Source: Limnohabitans sp. (GTDB taxonomy: Bacteria > Pseudomonadota > Gammaproteobacteria > Burkholderiales > Burkholderiaceae_C). From it: DNA of 64,000 bases. A program made the translations under genes and the position numbers. The stretch spans positions 24,815 through 88,814 of the forward strand of contig NZ_JAOASQ010000004.1 of assembly GCF_030158565.1 (NCBI RefSeq), written 5' to 3'. The notes beneath the pieces were generated by a model that saw only the letters and a list, made by a program, of their open reading frames with translations, was not told the origin of the DNA and did not search any database. Below are positions 10,163-20,544 of the stretch, one piece after another; position 1 is the stretch's first letter; each line of letters begins with the position of its first letter.

Positions 10163-11635
10163 ATGTTGAAAATGGCATTGAAAAAGTGCGCAGTCTCCTT
10201 TGTGGGGGCTGCAACGTTGCTGGGCGCGGTGGCCTGCTGGGTGCCTGGTGTGGCCATGGCACAAAGCGCGCAGCCCGTGGTGCGGGGACTGCCTGACTTC
10301 ACCGAATTGGTCGAGCAGGTGGGGCCCTCCGTGGTGAATATCCGAACGCTTGAGAAGGTGCGTGCCAATGCGGCGGGATCGGGTGCGACCGATGAAGAAA
10401 TGCAAGAACTCTTCCGTCGCTTTTTTGGCATGCCTTTGCCGAACATGCCTCGGCAGTCGCCCAAACCCAATCGTCCTCAGGCGCCAGAAGAGTCGCAACC
10501 TCGTGGCGTGGGCTCGGGCTTCATTTTGAGTTCGGACGGCTTCATCATGACCAACGCCCATGTGGTGGAAGGCGCCGATGAGGTGATGGTGACACTGACC
10601 GACAAACGGGAGTTCAAGGCCCGCATCGTGGGCGCTGACAAACGCTCCGATGTGGCGGTGGTGAAAATCCAGGCTTCGGGCTTGCCTGCCGTCAAAGTGG
10701 GTGACGTCAGTCGCCTCAAGGTGGGTGAATGGGTCATGGCCATTGGTTCGCCGTTCGGTCTTGAAAACTCTGTCACGGCGGGCATTGTCAGTGCCAAGCA
10801 GCGTGACACGGGCGAGTACTTGCCTTTCATCCAAACCGATGTCGCCATCAACCCCGGCAACTCGGGGGGGCCGCTGATCAATATGCGCGGCGAAGTGGTG
10901 GGCATCAACAGTCAGATCTACTCACGCTCCGGTGGTTTCATGGGCATTTCTTTTGCGATCCCCATGGACGAGGCGGTGCGTGTGAGTGAGCAGCTGCGCA
11001 GCAGTGGCCGAGTGACTCGCGGGCGCATTGGCGTGCAAATTGCGCCGGTGACCAAAGAGGTGGCCGAGTCGATTGGCCTGGGTAAAGCCCAGGGGGCCTT
11101 GGTGCGGGGTGTGGAAGAGGGCGCACCGGCTGACAAGGCAGGCATCGAAGCGGGCGACATCATCACCAAATTTGATGGCAAGCCGGTCGAGAAGATGGCG
11201 GACCTGCCCCGCTGGGTGGGCAACACCAAACCGGGCACCCGTGCGCCCATCACCGTGTTCCGTCGCGGCAGCAGCAAGGACCTGAGCATCACGGTGGCTG
11301 AGATCGAAGCCGATAAAACCGAGGCGCCTGCGGCCGAGAAGAAAACAGCCCCAACCAAAGCCGCCACTTTGGGCTTGGTGGTGAGCGACTTGACGGCAGC
11401 GCAGAAGAAAGAGTCGCGTGTTCGCGGTGGTGTGGTCGTGGACAGTGCCAGCGATGCGGCAGCCCGTGCAGGCATTCAGGAGGGCGATTTGATCCTGGCG
11501 GTGGCCAATATGGAAGTGGCCAGCGTGAAAGAGTTCGAGTCGGTGGTCAGCAAACTAGACAAGAGCCGCCCTGTGAGTCTGTTGATCCGCCGGGGTGATG
11601 GTGCCCAATATGTGTTGATTCGCCCAGGTAAGTGA
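10163..11635 (+). CDS. mucD: Periplasmic Do-like serine protease (DegP/MucD family)
   Basis: 490 residues. A signal peptide (MLKMALKKC ... GVAMAQS, cleavage after AMA) leads to a trypsin-like domain with the triad His in TNAHVVEGA, Asp in RSDVAVVKI and Ser in PGNSGGPLIN. Two PDZ domains follow (IGVQIAPVT ... and the C-terminal GVVVDSASDAA ... part). The protein degrades or refolds misfolded envelope proteins. The ATG at 10163 is chosen because it opens the signal peptide and has an AAGGGA site upstream; the open frame extends further upstream without similarity. The usual sigma-E regulators are not next to it. Confidence 0.93.
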   Translation: MLKMALKKCAVSFVGAATLLGAVACWVPGVAMAQSAQPVVRGLPDFTELVEQVGPSVVNIRTLEKVRANAAGSGATDEEMQELFRRFFGMPLPNMPRQSPKPNRPQAPEESQPRGVGSGFILSSDGFIMTNAHVVEGADEVMVTLTDKREFKARIVGADKRSDVAVVKIQASGLPAVKVGDVSRLKVGEWVMAIGSPFGLENSVTAGIVSAKQRDTGEYLPFIQTDVAINPGNSGGPLINMRGEVVGINSQIYSRSGGFMGISFAIPMDEAVRVSEQLRSSGRVTRGRIGVQIAPVTKEVAESIGLGKAQGALVRGVEEGAPADKAGIEAGDIITKFDGKPVEKMADLPRWVGNTKPGTRAPITVFRRGSSKDLSITVAEIEADKTEAPAAEKKTAPTKAATLGLVVSDLTAAQKKESRVRGGVVVDSASDAAARAGIQEGDLILAVANMEVASVKEFESVVSKLDKSRPVSLLIRRGDGAQYVLIRPGK

Positions 11636-11670
11636 GCAGCGTGCGGACTTGTCAAGAGTCCCGCTGCTTT
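11635..11670 (+). terminator. Hairpin at the end of mucD
   Basis: AGCAGCG and GGACT pair with AGTCC and CGCTGCT (three-base bulge on the left arm, 7-base loop), beginning at the mucD stop codon and followed by a weak T-containing tract. It is a plausible terminator of imperfect type. Confidence 0.55.
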
Positions 11671-12052
11671 GCTGGGTTATTGATCACCCCATGGCGGTGT
11701 CATGAATATTTTTTGATGCCACGATTCAAATACATGAATGTGGGTAAATGCTAACTTTGATGGGTTCTCATAACGAATTTGGATAAAATCAAGCGTCTTG
11801 ACCATGAATTCATGGCATATCAGGCAGGTTCGAATTCACGATGCGAGATTCCCCAAAAGAATCCACCGCTCATTCACAGACCTTCCACAAGTTGTTCCTC
11901 GATGTATTCGGTGGCTTGTGAATAAGTTGTGGATAAATTTCATGTTGCAAAGCAGCAACGACCGGTCTGAGGCGATTTTGGGGCTGTACGAATGGGGCAA
12001 TTTGCCTACAATGAAGTCCCAACTATCGCAGTTGCCATAGATTGTTGGTTCA
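11671..12052 (+). other. Intergenic region before lepA: two DnaA boxes and candidate leader
   Basis: This AT-richer stretch has no convincing protein gene. It contains a 14-base perfect palindrome CCATGAATTCATGG at 11802-11815 and two perfect DnaA boxes, TGTGAATAA (11917-11925) and TGTGGATAA (11928-11936), 11 bases apart on the same strand. There is also a GTTGC/GCAAC hairpin at 11944-11959, a TACAAT -10-like hexamer at 12007-12012, and a 9-codon ORF MKSQLSQLP at 12011-12040 just before the terminator. It likely contains the promoter(s) of the lepA operon and perhaps a short RNA. Confidence 0.5.
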
Positions 12053-12087
12053 GGGCGCGTCACACAAAGACGCGCCCTTTTTTCTTT
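12053..12087 (+). terminator. Strong Rho-independent terminator 40 bases upstream of lepA
   Basis: A perfect 9-base stem GGGCGCGTC/GACGCGCCC with a 7-base loop is followed by TTTTTTCTTTT. It is the cleanest terminator in the window. It does not belong directly to mucD, which ends about 420 bases earlier with its own hairpin, so it must end a short transcript or attenuate transcription into lepA. Confidence 0.85.
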
Positions 12088-12127
12088 TCCGGATCCTTGA
12101 TCCTCAAACACTTGCAGACCTTCGTTG

Positions 12128-13935
<1,808 letters not shown>

Positions 13936-13936
<1 letters not shown>

Positions 13937-14901
13937 TGCAGTTTTTGACGTCTTTGGTGTTGGCCGCTTTTGTCGCCTATGCCGGTGCTTGGTATCTGGG
14001 CTTCATCGAGGGCAATTTCGCTTTGCTCTTGTTGTTGGCCACGGTCGTGACCGGTATTTACTGGTTGGCGGAACGCTTCGTGTTTTTGCCGCGCCGTGAA
14101 CAAGCTGCCGCCCAACTGGAAGCCCAGACGGCAGCACGCCGCGCCGAATTGTCCAAGATGGGCATCGAGAAAGTTGACACCGACATCCAAGATGCGCGCG
14201 ACAAATTGTTGATGCAACCATGGTGGCTGGACTGGACGGCCGGGCTGTTTCCGGTCATCGTGGTCGTGTTCATCTTGCGCTCTTTCTTGTTTGAGCCTTT
14301 CAAGATCCCATCGGGCTCCATGATCCCGACGCTGCACATTGGCGATCTGATTTTGGTCAACAAGTTCCATTACGGCATTCGTTTGCCGGTGGCCAACACC
14401 AAACTCACCGAAGGCACGCCCGTGCAGCGCGGCGATGTGATGGTGTTCCGCTACCCACCCAAGCCCAATGTGGACTACATCAAGCGCGTGGTGGGTGTAC
14501 CGGGCGACGAAGTGGCCTATCTGAACAAGAAGCTCACCATCAACGGCCAGCCGATCGAGACCCAGGCTTTGCCCGATTATTTCGACGACTCGACCATGCG
14601 GTATTTCAAGCACTTCAGCGAAAAGCTGGGCAGCAAACCGCACCAATCGATCCAGGACAACGACCGTCCGGCTTTTGTGCCGGGTGTGGACCCGTTCCCG
14701 CACAGCGAAAACTGCCAATACACCGTTGAAGGTGTGCGTTGCAAGGTGCCCGCCGGTCATTACTTCATGATGGGCGACAACCGCGACAACTCCTTGGATT
14801 CGCGCTATTGGGGCTTTGTGCCCGATGCCAACATCGTGGGCAAAGCCTTTTTTGTCTGGATGAACTTTGGCAACCTCAAGCGCATTGGCGCTTTTGACTG
14901 A
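13936..14901 (+). CDS. lepB: Signal peptidase I
   Basis: 321 residues. Two N-terminal hydrophobic segments (about residues 1-25 and 30-50) and a third near residue 100 precede the catalytic serine in [14 protein letters not shown]. The catalytic lysine is in [13 protein letters not shown], and the late [14 protein letters not shown] box is present. The enzyme cleaves signal peptides of exported proteins in the inner membrane. It sits between lepA and rnc, the classic order. Confidence 0.96.
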
Positions 14902-14908
14902 GGTGAGC

Positions 14909-15613
14909 GTGGCCATTACATCCGCTGTTTCTCCCGCATTGTCTGAATTGCAAATTCGCCTGGGCTACGCTTTTCGCCAGCCAGGCTTGTTGCAGCAGGC
15001 CGTCACGCACCGCAGCTTCAGCGCCGACCACAACGAGCGTCTGGAGTTCTTGGGCGATTCGGTGCTCAACCTCTCGGTCGCGCACATGCTGTACACCCAA
15101 CTGGCCAGCTTGCCCGAAGGCGATTTGTCGCGTGTGCGGGCCAACCTGGTCAAGCAGGACACCCTGCACCAATTGGCCAAAACCCTGGACTTGTCGGTCG
15201 TGATGCGGCTGGGCGAGGGCGAAATGCGCTCGGGCGGGCAAGGGCGTCCGTCCATCCTGGCCGATGCCCTTGAGGCGATCATTGGCGCTGTGTACCTGGA
15301 CGGTGGCTACAAGGACGCGCAAGCGCTGGTTGAACGCCTGTTCGCCCAGGTCGACATCAAACCCGACATGCAGGCGGTGGGCAAAGACCCCAAGACCGAG
15401 CTGCAAGAGTGGCTGCAAGGGCGCAAGCTGGCCTTGCCCAAATACACCGTCATCGGCACCTCGGGGGCCGCACACCGCCAGGTGTTTGAAGTCTCTTGCG
15501 AAGTGACCGAATTGCGCCAAACCCAACAAGGCTCGGGCGCGTCGCGTCGCGCAGCAGAACAAGCAGCGGCCGAAGCCCTGCTGAAAATCCTCAAATCAGA
15601 AAGCGCCGCATGA
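14909..15613 (+). CDS. rnc: Ribonuclease III
   Basis: About 234 residues. The RNase III signature [16 protein letters not shown] with catalytic acidic residues is at about residue 40, and a second set of acidic residues is in [19 protein letters not shown]-terminal double-stranded RNA binding domain begins near [12 protein letters not shown]. The start is uncertain: GTG at 14903 or 14909, both directly after the lepB stop; a longer frame would overlap lepB. It processes rRNA and structured mRNA. The stop overlaps era by four bases. Confidence 0.94.
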   Translation: MAITSAVSPALSELQIRLGYAFRQPGLLQQAVTHRSFSADHNERLEFLGDSVLNLSVAHMLYTQLASLPEGDLSRVRANLVKQDTLHQLAKTLDLSVVMRLGEGEMRSGGQGRPSILADALEAIIGAVYLDGGYKDAQALVERLFAQVDIKPDMQAVGKDPKTELQEWLQGRKLALPKYTVIGTSGAAHRQVFEVSCEVTELRQTQQGSGASRRAAEQAAAEALLKILKSESAA

Positions 15614-16662
15614 GCACCGACAAAACCCCTGGCGAAGCCGAGCGCACTGCGCATGAACAAATCGTGCGCCGCCCGGTGCAGATCGCGGGTGTGACCATCC
15701 AGCCGCGCGACAGCGCCGAAGCTGCGGCACTGCCTGCCGAGCCGCTGCCCGTGCCCGCAGTGGTTGAAGGCCAGCGCTGCGGCCTGGTGGCCATCGTGGG
15801 CAAGCCCAACGTGGGCAAGTCCACCTTGCTCAACGCCTTGGTGGGCCAAAAGATCAGCATCACCTCGCGCAAGGCGCAGACCACGCGCCACCGCATCACC
15901 GGCATCCGCACGCAAGGGGCCAACCAGTTTGTGTTTGTGGACACGCCCGGCTTTCAGACCATCCACGGCACGGCGCTCAACAAGTCGCTGAACAAGACCG
16001 TGGTGGGCGCCGTGGGCGATGTGGACCTGGTGCTGTTCGTGGTCGAAGCGGGCAGCTTCACCAACGCCGATGCCAAGGTGCTGGCGCTGCTCAAGCCCGG
16101 CATCCCGGTCCTGCTGGTGGCCAACAAGCTGGACAACGTGCACCGCCGCGCCGAGATCGCACCCTGGTTGCGCGAGATGCAAGAGCGCCATGCCTTCACC
16201 GAGTTTGTGCCCATGTCGGCCAAGCAGCCCAAAGACATCGAGCGCCTGCTGGACATTTGCGAAAAGTACCTGCCCGAGCAGCCTTGGTGGCACGGTGAAG
16301 ACGAATTGACCGACCGCAGCGAGAAATTCCTCGCCAGCGAAATGGTGCGCGAAAAGCTGTTCCGCCTGACGGGCGACGAGCTGCCTTACACCTCCACCGT
16401 GGTGATCGACAAGTTCGAAGAAGAAGCCGGCCGCACCGCCAAGCGCATGCTGCGCATTGCCGCCACCATCGTGGTCGAGCGCGAAGGCCACAAGGCCATG
16501 GTGATCGGTGACAAGGGCGAAAAGCTCAAGCGCATCGGCACCGAGACCCGGATGGAACTGGAAAAACTGCTGGACGCCAAGGTCTTCATCGAGCTGTGGG
16601 TCAAAGTGCGTTCTGGCTGGGCCGACGACGAAGCCCGCGTGCGCTCCTTCGGCTACGAGTAA
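15610..16662 (+). CDS. era: GTPase Era
   Basis: 350 residues, longer than the roughly 300 of E. coli Era because of an N-terminal extension of about 55 residues rich in Ala/Pro/Glu. The P-loop GKPNVGKS is at about residues 64-71, G3 is DTPGFQ and G4 is NKLD. The C-terminal KH domain ([13 protein letters not shown]) binds the 3' end of 16S rRNA during small-subunit maturation. It starts in the rnc stop (ATGA). Confidence 0.96.
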   Translation: MSTDKTPGEAERTAHEQIVRRPVQIAGVTIQPRDSAEAAALPAEPLPVPAVVEGQRCGLVAIVGKPNVGKSTLLNALVGQKISITSRKAQTTRHRITGIRTQGANQFVFVDTPGFQTIHGTALNKSLNKTVVGAVGDVDLVLFVVEAGSFTNADAKVLALLKPGIPVLLVANKLDNVHRRAEIAPWLREMQERHAFTEFVPMSAKQPKDIERLLDICEKYLPEQPWWHGEDELTDRSEKFLASEMVREKLFRLTGDELPYTSTVVIDKFEEEAGRTAKRMLRIAATIVVEREGHKAMVIGDKGEKLKRIGTETRMELEKLLDAKVFIELWVKVRSGWADDEARVRSFGYE

Positions 16663-16673
16663 CTCCATCCTCA

Positions 16674-17423
16674 ATGGCCACCAAGCGGATCGCGGACGAG
16701 CCAGCCTATGTGCTGCACCGCTACGACTGGAGCGAAACCAGTCTGATTCTGGAGGTCTTCACCCGCCACCATGGCCGCGTGGCGGTGGTGGCCAAAGGCG
16801 CTAAGCGCCCCAGCTCCAGCTTTCGCCCGGTGCTCTTGCCTTTGCAGCCTTTGTCGCTGACCTTCGGTGGCGATGGCGACATCCGCACCCTCAAGTCGGC
16901 CGAATGGGTGGGCGGCCACGTCATGCCCACGGGCGAGGCCCTGCTGTCGGGATACTACCTGAATGAACTGCTGATGCGCTTGTTGGTGCGTGACGATCCG
17001 CACGCCCGTTTGTTTGAGGTGTATGCCGCTGCTGTGCGCCTGCTGGCCAGTGGCGAGCCCAGCGCGCTGCAATGGGCTTTGCGTGGCTTTGAGCTGATCT
17101 TGCTCAAAGACATTGGCCTCTTGCCAGCGCTCAATGCCCAGACGCTGACCCTCAAAGCCGTGATGACGGATGAACACTATGCACTGGTGCCTGAAGCTGG
17201 CTTGCAATGGGTGCCCGCCGATGACCGCAACGCCTTGACCGGCGGCCAGTGGCTGGCGCTGCAAGCCGCTTTGGACGATGCGAACCCGATGACCGCATTG
17301 GTGCGTGACTGTGCGGACTTGCTGCTCCAATTGCAGCGCCCGATGCGCCTGATGCTCAACTACCATTGTGGTGTGGGCGCTTTGCGCACTCGCCAAATGA
17401 TGCTGGACCTGCAAACCTTATGA
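16674..17423 (+). CDS. recO: DNA repair protein RecO
   Basis: 249 residues starting [19 protein letters not shown]. The N-terminal OB-fold pattern ([24 protein letters not shown]) and the helical C-terminal part are typical of RecO, which works with RecR and RecF to load RecA on gapped DNA. The start at 16674 lies 11 bases after era. The stop overlaps pdxJ by four bases. Confidence 0.93.
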   Translation: MATKRIADEPAYVLHRYDWSETSLILEVFTRHHGRVAVVAKGAKRPSSSFRPVLLPLQPLSLTFGGDGDIRTLKSAEWVGGHVMPTGEALLSGYYLNELLMRLLVRDDPHARLFEVYAAAVRLLASGEPSALQWALRGFELILLKDIGLLPALNAQTLTLKAVMTDEHYALVPEAGLQWVPADDRNALTGGQWLALQAALDDANPMTALVRDCADLLLQLQRPMRLMLNYHCGVGALRTRQMMLDLQTL

Positions 17424-18169
17424 ACACTTCTGCCTCTCGCGTGGCCCTGTCGGTCAACGTCAACAAAGTCGCGCTGCTGCGCAACTCCCGCCATTTGGGC
17501 ATTCCCAGCGTGACCCGTGCGGCCGAGTTGTGCCTGCAGGCGGGTGCACAGGGCATCACGATCCACCCCCGGCCCGACGAGCGCCACATCCGCGCCACGG
17601 ATGTGACGGAACTGATCGCCTTGATGAAAGCCTGGCCCGACCGCGAGTTCAATATCGAAGGCAATCCTTTCCACAACCTGATGGACCACGTGCGCGCAGC
17701 GCGCCCGCACCAGGTGACCTTCGTGCCCGACAGCGAAGGCCAGTTCACCAGCGACCACGGCTGGACCTTTCCGCAAGACGCCGAACGTCTGAAACCATTG
17801 ATCGACGAGTGCAAGGCCCTGGGTGTGCGCGTGAGCCTGTTCATGGACCCCATCGCTGAGCAGATGGCCGCAGCCCGCGCCGTGGGCGCTGACCGGGTGG
17901 AGCTTTATACCGAGCCCTATGCGGCGACGTGGGGAACACCCGACAACGCGGCGCAGTTGCAGCGCTATGCCGATGCCGCCGATGCCGCCACCCAGGTGGG
18001 CTTGGGCCTGAACGCCGGGCATGACCTCAACCGCGACAACTTGCCCGTCTTCGTGGCGGCGGTGAAGGGTTTGCAGGAGGTCTCGATCGGCCACGCCCTG
18101 ATCGCCGATGCGCTGGAGCTCGGTTACGCCGCCACCGTGCAGGTTTATCTGGATGGCCTGAAAAAATGA
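17420..18169 (+). CDS. pdxJ: Pyridoxine 5'-phosphate synthase
   Basis: 249-residue TIM barrel. [13 protein letters not shown], the phosphate-binding [12 protein letters not shown] and SLFMDP motifs are those of PdxJ, which makes pyridoxine phosphate from 1-deoxyxylulose 5-phosphate and 3-amino-2-oxopropyl phosphate. In the recO-pdxJ-acpS order it is standard for proteobacteria. The start ATGA overlaps recO, and its own stop overlaps acpS in the same way. Confidence 0.96.
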   Translation: MNTSASRVALSVNVNKVALLRNSRHLGIPSVTRAAELCLQAGAQGITIHPRPDERHIRATDVTELIALMKAWPDREFNIEGNPFHNLMDHVRAARPHQVTFVPDSEGQFTSDHGWTFPQDAERLKPLIDECKALGVRVSLFMDPIAEQMAAARAVGADRVELYTEPYAATWGTPDNAAQLQRYADAADAATQVGLGLNAGHDLNRDNLPVFVAAVKGLQEVSIGHALIADALELGYAATVQVYLDGLKK

Positions 18170-18564
18170 TCTACGGCATTGGCACCGACATTTGCGACAT
18201 CCGCCGTATCCAGGCCAGCCTGGATCGGCACGGTGAGCGCTTTGCCGCCAAGGTTCTGAGCGAGGCCGAAATGGCCACCTGGAAGGCCCGCAGCGCGCGT
18301 TGGCCCGAGCGGGGTGTGCGTTACCTGGCCACCCGCTTTTCGGCTAAAGAGGCTTTCAGCAAAGCCATTGGCTTGGGCATGCGCATGCCCATGACCTGGC
18401 GGCTGTGTGAAGTCGGCAAGCTGCCCAGCGGTCAGCCGGTCATCGTGCTGCACGGTGTGCTCAAAGAATGGTTCGAAGCCAAAAACTTGAGCGCCCACAT
18501 CACGGTGACCGACGAATCCGAATACGCCGCGAGTTTTTGTGTGGTCGAAACCCGGACCTCTTGA
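18166..18564 (+). CDS. acpS: Holo-ACP synthase
   Basis: 132 residues. The N-terminal [12 protein letters not shown] with the metal-binding aspartate and the central [13 protein letters not shown] motif define AcpS, which transfers phosphopantetheine from CoA to the AcpP serine. It overlaps pdxJ by four bases; nagZ follows after 35 bases. Confidence 0.95.
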   Translation: MIYGIGTDICDIRRIQASLDRHGERFAAKVLSEAEMATWKARSARWPERGVRYLATRFSAKEAFSKAIGLGMRMPMTWRLCEVGKLPSGQPVIVLHGVLKEWFEAKNLSAHITVTDESEYAASFCVVETRTS

Positions 18565-18599
18565 TTTTTCTTTGTTGACCCTGAACTGCTGAGACACGC

Positions 18600-19688
18600 A
18601 TGAGCATCCACGCCCCCCTCATTCTGGACATCGAAGGCCACAGCTTGACCGCTGTGGACCGCAGGCGTCTGGCGCACCCCCTCACCGGCGGCATGATTTT
18701 GTTTGGCCGCAATTGGCACAGCCGGGCGCAGCTCAGCGACTTGTGCGCCGAGATCAAAAGCATCCGTCCTGACCTCTTGATCGCGGTGGACCACGAGGGC
18801 GGCCGTGTGCAGCGCTTTCGCACCGACGGCTTCACCCATTTGCCCAGCATGCGTGCCATTGGCGAACTCTGGGGCCAGGACGACAAAGGCCAACCTGGCA
18901 CCGGCGTGCTCAAAGCCTGCGAAGCGGCCACCTCGGCGGGCTTTGTGCTGGCCAGCGAGCTGCGCGCTTGTGGTGTGGATTTCAGCTTCACCCCGGTTCT
19001 GGATTTGGACCATGGCGAAAGCGGTGTCATTGGCGATCGCGCCTTTGCCCGCGACCCGCGTGTGGTGAGCCTGCTGGCCCGCAGCCTGATGCAGGGCCTC
19101 TTGCAAGCGGGCATGGGCAACTGTGGCAAACACTTTCCCGGGCACGGCGCGGTCAAGGCCGACTCGCATGTGGCGCTGCCGGTGGACAAGCGCAGCCTCA
19201 AAGCCATCCTGGCAGACGACGCGCAGCCTTACCGCTGGCTCACCAGCGTGCTCACTGCGGTGATGCCCGCCCATGTGATCTACAGCAAGGTGGACAGCCG
19301 CCCGGCTGGCTTTTCGCCGCGTTGGCTGCAAGACATCCTGCGTGCCCAGCTGGGCTTTCAGGGCGTGGTCTGCACCGACGACCTGTCGATGGCTGCCGCC
19401 CGCCAGATGGACGGGCGTACCCTCAGCTACACCGAGGCGGTGATCACTGCCCTGCAGGCAGGCTGTGACTTGGCGCTGCTGTGCAACCGCTCGGCTGTGA
19501 ATGGCGGCGGTGCAGAACTCGACGACGTGCTCGACCAGTTGGCCGAGGCACAAGTCAAAGGCCAATGGCAGCCCAACGAGGTCAGCGAAGAGCGCCGACT
19601 GAACCTGCTGCCGCGCTCGCCCGCTCGTGCTTGGGACGAGCTGGTGCGCTCGGCCGATTACATGCAGGCGCTCGACCGCTTGCCTTGA
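18600..19688 (+). CDS. nagZ: Beta-N-acetylhexosaminidase NagZ
   Basis: 362-residue glycoside hydrolase family 3 enzyme. VDHEGGRVQRF, the flexible-loop KHFPGHG with its acid/base His, and the nucleophile Asp in VCTDDLSMAAA are present. NagZ removes GlcNAc from anhydromuropeptides during cytoplasmic cell-wall recycling. It ends the lepA-to-nagZ gene chain; only one small membrane protein gene follows before the accessory block. Confidence 0.96.
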   Translation: MSIHAPLILDIEGHSLTAVDRRRLAHPLTGGMILFGRNWHSRAQLSDLCAEIKSIRPDLLIAVDHEGGRVQRFRTDGFTHLPSMRAIGELWGQDDKGQPGTGVLKACEAATSAGFVLASELRACGVDFSFTPVLDLDHGESGVIGDRAFARDPRVVSLLARSLMQGLLQAGMGNCGKHFPGHGAVKADSHVALPVDKRSLKAILADDAQPYRWLTSVLTAVMPAHVIYSKVDSRPAGFSPRWLQDILRAQLGFQGVVCTDDLSMAAARQMDGRTLSYTEAVITALQAGCDLALLCNRSAVNGGGAELDDVLDQLAEAQVKGQWQPNEVSEERRLNLLPRSPARAWDELVRSADYMQALDRLP

Positions 19689-19706
19689 CCTGAACAGGAC
19701 ATCTGA

Positions 19707-20006
19707 ATGAACTGGATCGTGCGCATTTTCATGGGTCTTCTGGGACTTGCCTTTCTGGCGGGTCTCTTGGTGGCGCTGGGCCTCTACATCGTGTTCGCCA
19801 CCGTGCGCTGGTTGCTCACCGGGCGCAAGCCCCAGGTGGTGATGGTCTGGCAGCAGTTCAGCGACCTGCGCAAGGGCGCAGGCTGGGGTGGTCAGCGCGG
19901 CTTTGAATCGGGTTTTGAAGCACAACGCCAGGACGACATCGTCGACGTGGAAGTGCGCGAGGTGGTCGACGACGCGCCTCGCCTGCCATCTCAGCGCCGA
20001 GGCTGA
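19707..20006 (+). CDS. Small hypothetical membrane protein
   Basis: 99 residues. One long hydrophobic stretch (about residues 4-38) is followed by a basic-then-acidic tail. An AGGACA-like site precedes the ATG. The spacing of 18 bases after nagZ suggests it is the last gene of that operon. I do not recognise a family. It marks the end of the core region: from here the gene density drops. Confidence 0.6.
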   Translation: MNWIVRIFMGLLGLAFLAGLLVALGLYIVFATVRWLLTGRKPQVVMVWQQFSDLRKGAGWGGQRGFESGFEAQRQDDIVDVEVREVVDDAPRLPSQRRG

Positions 20007-20544
20007 CATAACAGGGGTGTGAACCGCAATTCGCTGGGTGTTGCCTACGCCTATATGGTTTTTGCGGTTAGCCCGATTCATGGCCGTAATGCGGCGTTGC
20101 TGCAATTGGTTAAGCACTTGTCAAATGTCGGTTTCCGGCCAAAAGGTGTCGCTGATGTGTTCTCCCTGAAGGCCCGATCCAGGCTGGGAGCGGTCGTCGT
20201 GTTCTGTGGTGCGAAAGTCAGAGTTTGCAAAGACCGATCACCGGATGAAAGAGTTAACGATAGGGGGGCATCCACAGCTGCGAAGACTTCGAGAAGGATC
20301 TTGTGAATTCTTGGAGTCCGGGCACTTCGTGGACGACCAAGTGCATGCCATCCCATGCAGGGGTGCTGGAGCCCCAGCGGAAAGAACCAACGGCCGACAT
20401 TCCATGAAAGACCCAACCGTCCGTGGCTTCGGCCACCTGATCGAGGAGACCAGGACCTTCGGACCGAAAGGCTTTCGGAAACACCTGGTGCTCGAGCAGC
20501 CCAAGAGCGCGTTCACCAACTCACGCTTAAGTAGATCCCGGGAT
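20007..20544. other. Accessory-block left edge: no clear gene, possible remnant
   Basis: No intact recognised gene. On the minus strand a frame from about 20520 to 20254 reads like protein (LLDQVAEATDGWVFHGMSAV, HLVVHEVPG) but ends in a stop at both sides, lacks a good start and matches nothing I know; it may be a gene remnant. Fragments of the repeat seen elsewhere in this block occur near 20128-20150 and 20188-20203. GC content and spacing differ from the nagZ side. Confidence 0.4.

Noticed and set aside
11802..11815. Perfect palindrome CCATGAATTCATGG as an operator
   Set aside because: Short, single, and not placed relative to a clear promoter; could occur by chance.
11798..12040. 80-codon frame in the gap before lepA
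   Set aside because: No family signs, no ribosome binding site, and it crosses the DnaA boxes; only its last nine codons are noted as a possible tiny leader ORF.
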